This document shows positions 22,062 through 33,520 of a stretch of 64,000 nt of DNA, in pieces. Source of the stretch: Zygnema cylindricum. Lineage: Eukaryota; Streptophyta; Zygnematophyceae; Zygnematales; Zygnemataceae. The stretch covers positions 1-64,000 of the forward strand of contig JBBHKE010001203.1 of assembly GCA_037447655.1 (NCBI GenBank), given 5' to 3'. Under the pieces are notes generated by a model. That model was not told the DNA's origin, did not search any database, and saw only the letters and a program-made list of their open reading frames with translations. Both the position numbers and the translations under genes were made by a program. Each line of letters begins with the position of its first letter. Position 1 is the stretch's first letter.

Positions 22062-23101
22062 TGTAGAAACTAATGGATTTATTAGTATTTTCTAGGTCTA
22101 AATAGAAATAGAAAGAAGCCGAGGCAGTCTACCTCTAACTTCTCTCTCCAACTCTCAAACTTGTCGCAGTCACTGAGACATTGGAGAGGAAGCTAGAGCC
22201 ATGGCTACCTTGGCTATCCTAAGGTTTACGGGAATTTTATTTTAGGGTTTATTTATTTATCTAAAAGATATGTGCCGGCGGCAGGATTTGATCACTGTAC
22301 CTAGCGGCCGGCAGATAGGAAGTAGCCGGTAGCCTTAGCCGTTAAGTCAAGGATTAATATTAGGTACTATATAGTTTGATAATAATTTAAAGATGTATAC
22401 GTACGATAAATTCATTTAACTGTTACGGATTACGGGATACATAGATCCGGTACGGATGACGGTACGGATTACGAATCAATACCGCGCATTTGTTTCGGAA
22501 GTGAAATAAATATCGCGCATGTATTTATTACGGCTACGATTAAATCTGAATTTAATCGGACGGCCGGAATTAGCGCCGAGATCGCGGAGGAAGATTTCGG
22601 CGGTTTGTGGCCATCGCCACATCGGATGACGCGTGGCGAAATTCCGTTGGATTGTAGAATCTCCGGAGATTATGGCACCGAATCCGGATTTGACATGTGT
22701 CGACATTTAGGCCATGTCGTACAATGTCCGTACTGAAAGTACACCGGCGGCTGTACTTTTGCGTACGGAACTCAATTATGATTGGTTCCGTACATCAGTA
22801 GATAGAGTCTGTGAGAAAGATAGGACTTAGAAAAATTAGAAGATAGGACCCTCTCTCCCAGAGAGCTTCTGTACAAAAGGTCAACTTTGACCCTCCATAA
22901 CTTACTGCTCAGGGGAGCAAATTCAGAGATTCTTTTTGCTACCGACTCAGGGGAGTCTTGTCTTCACAGGGTGCAGGTGGTCAGGGTTTTTGTCTGCCAG
23001 GGTGGCAGTTATTTTTGCTGGAACACAAAGGGGTCAGGATTATCCTAGAGGCTTCTTGGAAGCTGTCTACTCTAAGGACTTATGGAGGTCTCAGAGTTTC
23101 A
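22062..23101 (+). repeat. 3' LTR of element B
   Basis: 1040 bp, TGTAGAAAC to GAGTTTCA, about 1 percent different from the 5' LTR by eye, including loss of one G in the CACAGGGG hairpin region. Confidence 0.93.
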
Positions 23102-23106
23102 ATAGC

Positions 23107-23594
23107 GAAGTCATGCTACCTTTTGACGTCATCCTGACGTAGATTCATCGCCATGGCTTCTCGGTATCTTTTTCTTATCTTTTATCATTCGATTTACCAT
23201 CAAACTAAGACCAAAAACATATCTTTCATTTGATACTATTATTGCTGCGTTTCATTTAAAGAAGAGAGAAAGAGGAGCTGTCGAGTGAGAAAGAGAGGGA
23301 GAGACGAGGAAGATGTCAACTTTTGCAAAAGATCATTAATGAAAGTGGAGGTCTGAGACCTTATCGAATTTATTTCCGTACATGCTTGTCATTTTCGTAC
23401 ATACATGCGCGTGACGAGCAGGGAGAAAAATAGCTTGTAGTCTCCCTTGTTCAAAAAAATTCGAAAACGTTTCACGCGTGCAATAACGTTTTTCTATTCG
23501 TCAATAGGGTATTATTTTAACTAAAATCAGGTCGCGATTTGATTTCAGTACAAGTGTGAAGATGAGTTGGCGTGATGTGGATGTGGGTCGAAAT
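23107..23594. other. No recognised gene
   Basis: Sequence right of element B, starting with CREs such as TGACGTCATC at about 23123. No gene or repeat family recognised. Confidence 0.4.
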
Positions 23595-24231
23595 CATAAT
23601 TCAAAAGTAGGTGAAAGTAGGCCCATACAATATGCATATTGTACGCAAAACATACTATATGCCCTTAAGACCCATATTGTATTGGTCAAAAAATGAAAAA
23701 AAAGGGTAACAGGCTTGAGTTGCACATCGATCGATAGAGAATTAAAAGTCATGTCTAAATTTTGAAAAACATTCGGACAAAAAATATTTTTTCTGTGAGT
23801 TTTGAGGTGTTTTCTATTTAAACCGTCAAATTTGGACGATTGGACGGTCGCTGATCAAAGTGGCGATTATAAGAAGATCACATGAAAAGCGCGTAACACA
23901 ACTTACGATAGGACAATCTGTCATATCTGCGTCTGCTGTTTTGTAGGCCACACTAAAAAAAGCCTCAAATTGACCAACCAGGTTGCTCGTCCCCGTTTTT
24001 TTTTTTTCTGGGTTTTCTTTCCCGCGGAATGTCATCCTACGCCGTGTCAGTTCGCTAAAAAAATTCGACAGGTGGCGTGCGCTGTACCATGATCATACGT
24101 CAGATTCTTACGATCGTAAAAGAGTGCCCACAACGCACACCCATACAATATGCCTACTCTACGCGAGTTTAGTGCCAAGTTTTGTGCGCCTACCAAAGGC
24201 CTACCATAAAAACGCCTACTTTTGAACTATG
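23595..24231. mobile_element. hAT-like non-autonomous element with 8-bp TSD
   Basis: 637 bp bounded by inverted ends CATAATTCAAAAGTAGG (left) and CATAGTTCAAAAGTAGG (right, inverted), with the identical 8-bp sequence GTCGAAAT on both sides (23587-23594 and 24232-24239). Ends starting CA and an 8-bp duplication fit the hAT superfamily. A second internal similarity (GGCCCATACAATATGC / CCCATACAATATGCC) lies near the ends. It has no transposase frame, so it would depend on a source elsewhere. Confidence 0.85.
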
Positions 24232-24239
24232 GTCGAAAT

Positions 24240-25002
24240 AATAATAACGCCAAATTGACGTACTTTCCAAGCTCCAAGTCCAAGATGACGCGAAATGTAC
24301 TTTGGTTCTTGCCTATTGTTTGTACGGCGTATGATTTTCTCGCTTTTTGATTTCGTCTGTTCGTCCTATTTTCTCTTAAAATGACGGAAAAAAACCCTTG
24401 AACGCATGGGCACACACTCTTACAAACAATAGAAAAGTCTGTGAGCTGTTTGTCGGCGCTGCGGGCACGGTGGGTTCATTTGACGCACACGTTTCATTTG
24501 TCGTACAGAAGTGATTGGTCGCCATTCTCGTCCAATTTTCATTCTAGATTGCATGTAAAGTAGCAAGTGTTACTTTTTTATCCTCTCCTTAGGTTCGGAC
24601 AGACGTGAGAAACTACCGCGGCAGATACATCGATCCCTATTTGAATTTCCACTTTGTTAGTCAACTCGCGAGAGACGTTTGTTGACTTTGGTACGCGGTT
24701 TTGACTTCATTCCGTGTCAAGCTGTGCGCTGTACAATGTTTGTCGTGAGGGGAATAGTCGGTTGAGAGAAAACGATTGTGTGGTCCGATTCAGCGTTTGC
24801 GTGTTTGGGCACTCAAACTCTCCCGCAGCAAAACACGCTACCTCTCCACCCCCGTGTTGCAGTCATCTTCAAAGTCAAAAGGAAAATCGCAGCAAAAACA
24901 AAACGCAAGAATGTAGTAAATATGGTACGGTTAAAGGTTACAAAAAGACTTTAAAAACTAGTACAAAAGTACAAAAATTGTACAATTAATTTTTTAACTT
25001 CC
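24240..25002. other. Repeat fragments, no gene
   Basis: 24280-24420 (AAGATGACGCGAAATGTA ... GACGGAAAAAAACCCTTGAACGCATGGGCACAC) is a diverged copy of 52370-52497 and looks like the right part of a GGGTGT-ended DNA element. The remainder has no recognised coding content. Confidence 0.5.
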
Positions 25003-25350
25003 AACCCTAGTTGTTCAATACGCGCGTTTTTTTCTTAAATTCCTGTTTCTACGCAGTGTACGTGATTTTTCAAAAAATCGTAAAAAAAGGACTATTGTAA
25101 ACTGAAACTGTAATTTTACGGCGAATTATTGACAAATTACGGAAACTGTTAATTTTTTTACGGAGCTGTACGGTAGTTGACAAAAAAGATTCGATGCACG
25201 TAGCTGTACTTTTTGTTCAGTAAACTGAACAGGATGTACAAGGATATGTACGGAATTTTATCGTCACGTCTACGGACATTTCCAAAAAGAAGCGTTGCGG
25301 CGTCACACTATTGGAGCGCGGTAATTTCAACATGTGAAATTTTTTGGTCT
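25003..25350. repeat. Dispersed repeat, copy 1 (empty MITE site)
   Basis: Aligns along its length with 62886-63056 plus 63607-63760 (shared AGTTGTTCAATACGCGCG, TTCAGTAAACTGAACA, TCTACGGACATTTCCAAAAA, TTGCGGCGTCACACTATT). In this copy the sequence GTACGGTAGTTGA at about 25170 is uninterrupted, whereas the other copy has a 550-bp MITE at the same TA. Confidence 0.8.
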
Positions 25351-26264
25351 GACAGACTACATTGGGCGTTTTGCAGGAGTTGAGCTTGAGCCAACAAACG
25401 GACGACACAGACTTCACATTGAAACTCGGCCGTAACCAGTTGATGTAGATTTTCCACCGCATACTTGAGGTGTGATAAGATTTTGAATCTGTACTATTTT
25501 TTAACGCTCATATGATGGAAAACGTACAAACTTCCGTACATGTTGAATTCAATTTTTTTATTATGTACGGATTTGTACGGACACAAATTCATTAACGTTT
25601 TTTACGATTTTTTCAAATCGACCTCTCCAGTTTCTACGTATTGTACGCGCGTTCGAATCGTGCGTAAAATACGTTTTGAACAACTATGCTTCCAACTAAA
25701 AACAGTTGCTAGTGCGCACTAAATGAAAGTAAGGATAAAAGTGGACACCTGTTGATGTTGGTGAGGATTAATAAAAAGCAAAAGTGATCCCGCCAACTCG
25801 TACCGGATCTTCTTTTAACGCATCTCGTCGTTGAATTTGTTACACAATCGACACCAATCAATCCTCTAAACCCCCTTTTGTCTTCTTATAACAATCTTAC
25901 GATCATATGTTCCCCTTACACACTGGCACAATCATACGATAGACGACGTGGTCTTATTATATTTTGACGGGTTGTAGAACACGTCGACCGCCGATTTCAC
26001 GTCCATCCCAAAGACTAAACTCTAATGTTGTGTATCGGTAAAAAATTTCTGTCCGGTAAACTGAACGGTAAATTTACGAGAAATGTACGGTTTTTTACGG
26101 GAAATGTGCGAAATTTGAGAAAAAAATACGTTGCACTTTGTATTACTTTTTGGGCGGTTAATTGAACATAAATTTTACGGGAATGTACGAAATTGTACTG
26201 ATAAACTGATTATCATGGAACGGTAAAAAGACGGCGGACACAAAGTACAACGGATGCAAATTAA
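25351..26264. other. No recognised gene
   Basis: Contains scattered TACGG-rich segments related to the dispersed repeat (for example GTAAACTGAACGGTAAATTTACG near 26060) but no coding feature I can support. Confidence 0.4.
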
Positions 26265-26600
26265 CATTATGCGTGCCGCCGGAATCGATCGGACGACTTT
26301 CAATGAGAAAATACGAGCGGACGGTCTGCGTGAGCGCCGACATCTCGGAATGGCTTTTTTTCGGCGGCTTTTGCCAAAAAAGTCGACGTATTGACACGTG
26401 GCAAGTTTTCAGTGGATCCCAAAAGAGAAAGGGACAAAGCCACGGCGTCGGATGTGAAAGGTACATCGTCTTGACTAGAGCCGTACTAAGGCCGTACATA
26501 TATTATGCCGGCTACTGTACTTTCGGCTTGTACAAAGGATCTGATTGGTAGATACCTCAAGGGTTGTGAGTAGGGCGCGTCGGCCGGAGTAAGACGTACA
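26265..26600 (+). repeat. Diverged copia LTR fragment
   Basis: Resembles the middle of the A/B and D LTRs: GCCGGAATCGATCGGACG, GCGCCGACATCTCGGAATGG, TTTCGGCGGCTTTTGCC, GACACGTGGCA, then GCCGGCTACTGTACTTTCGGC and CTGATTGG. No ends or internal region remain. Confidence 0.5.
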
Positions 26601-26671
26601 GATGAGTGTACAGGCCCTACATTTATTTGTACTGTCAGTATAGTTATCGCCGATAGTTATCGTTATCGGCA

Positions 26672-26718
26672 TTATCGCCGATAAGTAGCCGATATTATCG
26701 GCTACTTATCGGCGATAA
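26672..26718. repeat. 47-bp palindrome
   Basis: Two perfect 23-bp inverted arms (26672-26694 and 26696-26718) around a single T, built of TTATCG/CGATAA words. It sits in a 140-bp stretch rich in TATCG, which also recurs at about 33970-34060 and 45250-45320. Confidence 0.9.
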
Positions 26719-26816
26719 GACCGATAACGATATATCGTACTAATATATCGATTATCGGGTCCCCGAAAAAAGGCCCATATCGGTTATCGGCAAATCCTTA
26801 CCGATACACAACACTA

Positions 26817-27021
26817 CACCGTGAATCGGTATTGGCGTAATGGACGCTATTTAAGGTACCTTTTTTTTTAATTCTCAAATAGAATTATCCACACTATTAA
26901 AAAAAAACCCTAATTCCTAATTAGAATAAACGATTTCGTTGAAAATTTCCAATTTCTCAATTAGCGTAAATGACGGTAATTGTTCCTGCACGCTAAAGAA
27001 ACCTTTACGCGATTCACGGCG
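26817..27021. mobile_element. TA-target MITE, copy 4
   Basis: 205 bp with inverted ends CACCGTGAATCG / CGATTCACGGCG, flanked by TA on both sides. The interior (CTAATTCCTAATTAGAATAAAC, TAGCGTAAATGACGGTAATTG) matches, in inverted order, the interior of the MITE at 27576-27793. Confidence 0.75.
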
Positions 27022-27575
27022 TACTAAACTCATTCCGGCCGGCGAGCCAGCCGTTTTGACATGGTTTTTTGCCAACGACAAATCTTGACCAAATCAATCT
27101 TGGTGCGACATAGTGTACGACCAACCAAAACGCACTTATCACTCAAGAATAGATTCCACGAGCGACAAACGCATCACCCATTACGTCGTTAATGCAGGCG
27201 GACGCGCTACTGCTGACGCCAACCTTTGTCAGAGGTCGCAAAAGTAAAAAAAAATCATACCCGAAATTGACCGTTTTTTTTTTTCAAAATATGAGTAACC
27301 GACGCCCGACCGAGTTTTGTCACGCTCCAAAATTGTTAACCGTTAACCGACCGTCGTTTACGAAAAAAAAAATTAACCGAAACTCGATTTCTCGCGACTA
27401 ACCATGCCCGCCCGTAACTGAAAAAGTACAAAATTAATCAATGTACGACGGAATAAGCCAATAATTACGATTTGTCGCGTTCCCTAAGATTTGCGAAATG
27501 AATAGTGTTACTACCGTGTCAGATTTGTGACGCTTTGTCACGTTCCCTAAGATTTGCGAAATGAATAGTGTACTA

Positions 27576-27793
27576 CACCGCCAATCGTTATTAGCGTGTA
27601 AGTTTTTTTAGCGTATACGAATAATTATCGTGGTTTACGCTAATTGTGAATTTGAAAATTTTCGAAGAAATCGTCTATTCTAATTAGGAATTAGGGTTTT
27701 TTTTTTAAATAGTGTGGATAATTCTATTTGAGAAAAAAAAAAAAAAAAACGGGACGGAATTAGCGTACACAACGCTAATAACGATTGGCGGTG
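27576..27793. mobile_element. TA-target MITE, copy 1
   Basis: 218 bp, ends CACCGCCAATCGTTATTAGCG and its inverse, TA on both sides. Interior has AT-rich arms and an A-run. Non-coding. Confidence 0.85.
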
Positions 27794-27918
27794 TACTATG
27801 TCAGATTTGCGATGCTTTGTCGCGTTGCCTAAGATTTGTGAAACGAATATTGTACTACCGTGTCAAATTTGAGACGCTTTGTCGCGTTCTCTAAGATTTT
27901 CGAAATGAATAAGTACTA

Positions 27919-28458
27919 CACCGCCAATCGTTATTAGCATTGTGTACACTAATTCCATCCCGCTTTTTTTTTTTTTTATTCTCCATTAGCGTAGTTCATT
28001 CTATTTTTTTCTTTATTCTATTTAGGGTTATTTTCAGTATGTTGTCTCTTAAATAGAGCTGTGTACGGTCAGTGTCAGACCGTACACAGGTGTACCTTTT
28101 TAGGTTAAAAAGTCCAATAAATTAGTTTTAGTAACCGCGGACGCATGAGAATGTGCGTTCTATAAAGGAAAAAAAACCAGGTCGTAAAAAATCCCGCTCG
28201 CACATATTCGTCCGACAGCCGCGTTTCGACCGTGTGAATGTACGATTTGTGTACGATTTGCCAGATTTTGTACGGAGACCTATATTAGTGTAAGCATGTT
28301 TGCGACCGACATTGTTTTTTTCAAAGATCCAAATTACCATAACCAAACAATTAGAATGTATGATTTTTTCCAAAAATTTCAAATTCTTAAATAGCGTACA
28401 CCACGGTAATTATTTTTATACGCTAAAAAAACTTACACGCTAATAACGATTGGCGGTG
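27919..28458. mobile_element. TA-target MITE, copy 2
   Basis: 540 bp, ends CACCGCCAATCGTTATTAGC and its inverse, TA on both sides. The interior shares segments with copy 3 (63057-63606), e.g. CATATTCGTCCG, GACCGTGTGAA, CAGATTTTGTACG. An 11-bp inverted repeat TGTGTACGGTC/GACCGTACACA lies at 28059-28087. Non-coding. Confidence 0.85.
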
Positions 28459-28559
28459 TACCGTGTCAGATTTGCGACGCTTTGTCGCGTTCCCTTTGAT
28501 TTGCGAAAAAAATAGCTTACTACAGTACAGTACCGTGTCAGATTTGCGACGCTAATCAT

Positions 28560-29140
28560 GATGCCACGTACTTCCACGATACCAAAAGTACAAAGAACAA
28601 TAATGTTGGAAAAAAAAAGTACAAAATTTTCATTTTTTTTTGTTTTTTGTTTGACCGACCGTAACCGACCGTTTTTTTTTTTCCTGGTGAGTCAACCGAC
28701 CGTAGCCGCCCGACCCCCAAAATTTGGCAACCGAATCCGTTCCGGATCCGGCGCGGGTGGTCGGTTAACAGTCGGTCACGGTTTCGGTTGACCGTTTGCG
28801 ACCTCTGACCTTTGTTCCCACTTTCCACTGATCTGACGAATAACGTCGGCGCAATCCTCCACGACAAATGCGTTGACTGTTGTTCCAACTGATTCTATTC
28901 CGTACTCAGAAAATTGTATTACGCACTATCCGTTTTGTACGTCTTACGCTGTGCGTTTGTACGGTTGCCACATACGAAAAAGCACGACAAAATGCCGGAT
29001 GTTAGCCGGCCATGAGTCCATTCCTAATTCTCCGTCAAACTCAGCCTCCCACCTCTGAATCCCACATTTTGTTTCCCTTCCTTCTCCCTTTATTTAGCTC
29101 TCCCCGTCGTTCTCCTCCTCGGCTGTCTCCTTTTATCAAA
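28560..29140 (+). promoter_or_regulatory. Upstream region of the GIL1/IRKI-like gene
   Basis: A TATA-like TTTATTTA lies at 29089-29096, about 45 bp before the chosen ATG, in a pyrimidine-rich stretch. About 150 bp of this region (from GCCGGATGTTAGCCGGCC at 28992) is conserved in the inverted pseudogene copy, so it was part of the duplicated unit. Confidence 0.55.
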
Positions 29141-32023
29141 ATGTTTAATAAATTGGGTTTTCCCGCCGGGAATTCCTCGGCCAATCACGGCTCGGGCCAT
29201 CATAGTTCCGAAGTGGTGACGCGGCACGACCCGACCAATCACACAGAACGAACCAATAGGGTGTCAGCGCCGCCCGTATCGGAGAATCGGCGCACTGCGG
29301 AAGAGCATTGGAAATCCGCATTTAATTTCCTGGAAAGTGTAAATGGGAAAATTTCGAAGGAAGATTTCTTACCGTGCCAAAAGATCGTCGCAGGTATGAA
29401 TCTAACCTTTGTAAATCCTCGTAAACCCTCGTTGCTGAGACACGGCAATATGCTCATTCACTATCTCATTCAAAAACTGTTTCACTGCAGAATAGTTTTT
29501 AAAAACGAGGAGTTTGTATGCGTGTGCTACTTCATTTTTCTTGGAATCCACAGTCTGGCAGATTCGGTTTTTCCTGGGTTTTGACTTGAAAATAAAACTA
29601 TCTCTGAGTCGTGGTAACTGAATTTCTGCCAGAATTGGAGTTCTCCAGACACTCATGTCACGTTGTGCTACACTTGTTTTCTGTATACATTTTCTTTCTT
29701 TCTGGATTTTTTTGAAGAATGTCAATGGAACATTTGCAGTTTTGGCAGGTAATTGTATGAACTATTTATTGCTATTGCTGATTAAAGTTGAACTGCTTAT
29801 TTGCTTGCAGATTATGCAAAACATTTTGACGATGTGAAATTTATCCCTCAAGACGACGTTAAATCAATCCCTCAAGCCATCTTTTTTTTCAGAAGATTAG
29901 TGTTTTTGCCGCTGGGCTTTCTTCAGGAAATGCTAAACCAGTTTAAAGTGTCATCTCTATCCTTTGTCAAGCTAGGAAACCATCTTGCTAACGAAGGCTT
30001 TCATTGGTTACTGAGCTATCCTGTTGATGACAACGAAAGGGCCACGTCATCTGGGCAACCAGCCTTACATTTCAATGGTCCAACGCTGGAGACCAACGCT
30101 CGTACCTTCCTGGAATGGCTGATTGATCAGGCATTGCAGTCACATGCTGACAGTCCGTACATTGTGACCCTGTTAAAGTTCTCATGTGAGCTTAAGAGTG
30201 AGCGCTACACAGAGGCATTGGAGAAACGGTTGAGCAATCAGTTGCATAACCTGACGCTGGAAAGCCTTCAAGCCTTGAAAGAACAAACGGCGTTATCCAT
30301 TATCGACCGCTTCCGAAGCGGCAGCAGTTCTCCATCAAAAGAGACGTCGTCTGCGAGATCACTGGCAGACAGTTACCTGCTGTACTGTGGCGTTCGTCAC
30401 AGTGACGAATGGAAGGCCCTCCAAGGTCCTGGTCGCAATGACGCAATCCGAAGTTTCTTGGACCACCATCCGGAAGAAAGGAACAGCGGAACCCAACTGC
30501 ACGAGTATGGGGACCCCTCCAATGCCAAGAATGTGGGCACGAAAGGGGGTGGTTCGTCGATGCCGAATTCCATTTCCAGCTTGGCCCCGCCACAGGTGGG
30601 ACAAAGGACTTCTGGAGACTCTGTCTGTCGGAATGAAAGATTCTGTCTGTCGAATCGATTGAAACCTGTTTTCCCTTTCAACCCCGTGCTTTTCCATTTT
30701 AGAATGTTCTTGATAATATGGCGATCCGTTGATGCTGGAGCTCATGATGAGCTGAAAATGGAAGGATTTTGAAATCTGGCAAATTCTGACTGGAAATATG
30801 CGAATGCAGTTTGTACAAAGGTTAGGTTTTCTTTTTGTGGTTTTACTATTGTTATTTTCTTGTCTGAAAAATGCGATTAAATAAATGACCGTGCCACTTT
30901 AAATTACCATGTGTTGACTCAACGCAACAGTTTTTTCACTTAGTAGTATTTCGAAATGAAGCTATTTTTGATTAACATAGGTTTCATGAAACTTCTCTTG
31001 CAGGTTCCCCTCAAATCGGATGAAGTAATCGCTTCTGAACTGAAGAAGACCAGAGAAGAACTGAAGAAGACCATAGAAGAACTGAAGAAGATCAGAGAAG
31101 AATCGAAGATGGAACACCACCATGTCCGTGAATTAGATATCCAGTTACACCAGGCAAGGTATACCATCCAAGAGCTAAAAAAAAATCAGTTTACGGCAAA
31201 AGAGCGCATTTCAGAATTGGAAAATGACGTTCAAGCCCTTGAGACAGAACGTGCCAAGTTAAAGGAGGCAGACAGCGGCTCATATAGAGTGGATGGACCT
31301 GCTCCTGCTCATCTCACAACCGCTCTTTCAGACTTTCGAAAAGTCGTTTCCATTTTTATTCAAAGACTTTCGAAACTTTTTGAGCAGAAAGGAGTTGATT
31401 CGAACAAAATAGTCTCCCAGACACTGAATCACATAGTAAAACAAGATCGTACTGGATTAAAGCATGTGTTGACCAGCCAAGTGGTCGACCTTATCTTTGT
31501 AAACTTTGAGAATGAGCAATTTCAAGCCGGTGGTGAGACATCCATAGATGTGATTTCTCGATGTAACGATCGTTTCAAAGAAAGCTCATGCTTGACAAGT
31601 GACATGGAGAAAAACCCAAAGTTTCAAGCTTTCTGTGGCGAAAAGTGGACACTTCTCCAGAGGAGTTTCATGAATAGTGGAAATGGCAGGGTTTATGATA
31701 TCTCCAGTGTTATGGATGTGCTTTTTAGTGACTTTCTGAAGGTCAGTCTCTCCGCCTGGAAGATCCATCGCCTCGCGTTTTCATTCAATCCGCCTGCTTC
31801 GATTATCCGTGTGAAGGAAAATATTAGGGTAGACGACATTCAGGTGACGCTCATTCGTGCATTTGATGACGATTGGACGGAGGAGGAAAAAAAAAATGCA
31901 ATTTCGGCATTCATGATCTTTCCTGGGTTCCGAATTAGAAGTAATGTCATTCCATGCCAGGTGTATCCAAAAGTGCCTAGCTCTAGAAAAGTCATTCTTG
32001 AAACTGATGTATCAACTTTGTAG
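29141..32023 (+). CDS. GIL1/IRKI-like (DUF641-type) coiled-coil protein
   Basis: Three exons: 29141-29393, 29811-30595 and 31004-32023, with GT-AG borders (CAG/GTATG, TTGCAG, CAG/GTGGG, TTGCAG) and phases that join without a break, giving about 685 aa. Residues 1-346 are a polar N-terminal part of no family I know (LEWLIDQALQSHADSPYIV, LEKRLSNQLHNLTLESLQ), with no membrane segment. Residues about 355-436 form a coiled coil that begins with three ELKK heptads. Residues about 452-668 match the C-terminal region of plant GIL1 and IRK-interacting proteins: FQAFCGEKWTLL, WKIHRLAFSFNPPAS (about 598), FPGFRI (about 653) and CQVYP. Those proteins act in growth-direction and receptor-kinase signalling; the role here is inferred from the domain only. 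The start is chosen from the TATA position; an upstream in-frame ATG at 29012 exists. A possible 9-nt micro-exon (29740-29748) would add V-L-A. Confidence 0.82.
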
Positions 32024-33139
32024 TCCTTTTTGTATAATCTATGGCATTCTATGACGGAGGAAATTTATGCATTATTGGGTCTTGCCCTTTTGTGTCTTCT
32101 TGCATTATAGCGTTCCTGCCTTGTTTCCTTGGCTGATGGGTTTTGTAAAGAATAGTGTTGTTACCTTCATTTTTTGGATTGTGTTTTTTCTAGATTTTTT
32201 CTGGAGCAAACGTTTCCCTTGGGATGGCATTTTTTTGTCAACTTGCATTTAAATTCTTAATTGAGTCTGGCCCATCCATGTAGACCCTGTACTGAGATTG
32301 CAATCTGTTACTGATTTCACAGTACATTCAAATTTCAGTTTGACAATGTACGTTGGTTTTGGGGATCATAAACCAGAAAGAAATTTAGTGCCTCTGAAGT
32401 TTTAGCTTATGGGTGATTCGGTGGACCTTTAGATTTTTAAAATTTCGAGCAACTGTTGACAACTTCAGTACATTACTCAGAATAACGGAGAATGCCTTCA
32501 TCATTAACACTACGTTGCCCTTTTTACAAAAAAACCAAAAAACATAAGACTTCATATCCAAATGGTCTCGTTGGGAAAGATAAGGATGTGTTTTCACCAG
32601 AGGAAGGTGTTTAGGTGTCGTTTTAGGTCCAAATGTGGATGCCATAGGATGTGATGAATGTCTTAACTAAGAAGCCATAACTATGTCACCCACACTATTT
32701 TGAGCAGTAAGTTAGGGCAAGATCTTGAACTATGGTATTGAAAACAGTTAATTTTGACAGAAATTGTTAGTGTGACTTTTTGCCGTGGTTGCACGATAGG
32801 ATGTAAACTTATAAATAAAGTGTACATATGCATTTTATTCGAAGTTAAACAAATTATGGCAGCGGTGAGAAACTCTAGTCGATACAAAAGAAACAATACA
32901 TTTATAAAGACGCAATTCTAGTTTTGAAAAGTTTGCAATTAATGTGTCACCAATGTGAACTTGAAGTCATATCAGTGACACGTTTTTTATGAATCGGACA
33001 TTCCTAATACTTTGAAGAATTCCCATGGTTCTGATTGCTGACTCAGTATGTCGATACTGTGTAATGCTTGATTAGTGAGGACAATCATACTCTTGGCCAT
33101 TAGATAAACACTTTTAGTAGTGGACAGTCCTTGATGTAC
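32024..33139. other. 3' flank of the GIL1/IRKI-like gene
   Basis: Contains T-rich likely 3' UTR sequence just after the stop codon (TGTAAAG at about 32140), and an AATAAA-like motif near 32814. No other gene seen. Confidence 0.4.
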
Positions 33140-33520
33140 GTTTTGTACAGTTTTGTGAAACCTGGTTGACATTCCATTTGGTCCTTTGCTTAGTAGGAGC
33201 TCTCCAAGTGTATAAAAGTAGGACTTTTACGGTTTGCCATAAGAAAAGTATTGTATCAAAATTATTTGTGGTGTTTTTGGTAATTTTGATTGAGAGTGAC
33301 TCTCATATCTATTGGTTGATTTATGAGTAATTTTGCATGTTGTATCTTGATTGTATGGTCTACATAGTGGTAGAGTTTGAGACAAACTTGTTTTTTGCAT
33401 GATACCTTGTGGTCGTTTACAATTACCTTTCAAACTGGTATCTCTTGGGGGATTTTTGCTTGATTGCACATGTGATGGCGGGTGGATCTACCTCTTCTAG
33501 TACTTAGGCTGTCCTATAAC
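33140..33520 (+). repeat. Possible third-family copia LTR fragment
   Basis: TGTATAAAAGTAGGACTT at about 33209-33226 equals the TATA region of the solo LTR at 41487-42224, and it is followed at a similar distance by an ATG (33474: MAGGSTSSST then stop). Termini are not preserved. Confidence 0.4.

Larger units (their letters stand above)
16673..23101 (+). mobile_element. Ty1/copia retrotransposon, element B (complete structure)
   Basis: A 6.43-kb copia element: 5' LTR 16673-17713, primer-binding site at 17714, gag-pol, polypurine tract at 22047-22061 and 3' LTR 22062-23101, with perfect 5-bp target-site duplication ATAGC (16668-16672 and 23102-23106). It belongs to the same family as element A. 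The LTRs differ at roughly a dozen positions over 1040 bp by eye (about 1 percent), suggesting recent insertion, yet gag-pol has one frameshift at its start, two nonsense codons and two further frameshifts. It could only move with proteins supplied by another copy. Confidence 0.95.
27473..28556. repeat. ~62-bp minisatellite interrupted by two MITEs
   Basis: Units of about 62 bp (CCGTGTCAGATTTGCGACGC, TTTGTCGCGTTCCCTAAGAT, TTGCGAAATGAATAGTGTACTA) start at about 27514, 27796, 27856, 28461 and 28533 (partial), with a partial unit at 27473. MITEs 27576-27793 and 27919-28458 lie at the same GTAC-TA position of two units. Confidence 0.85.
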
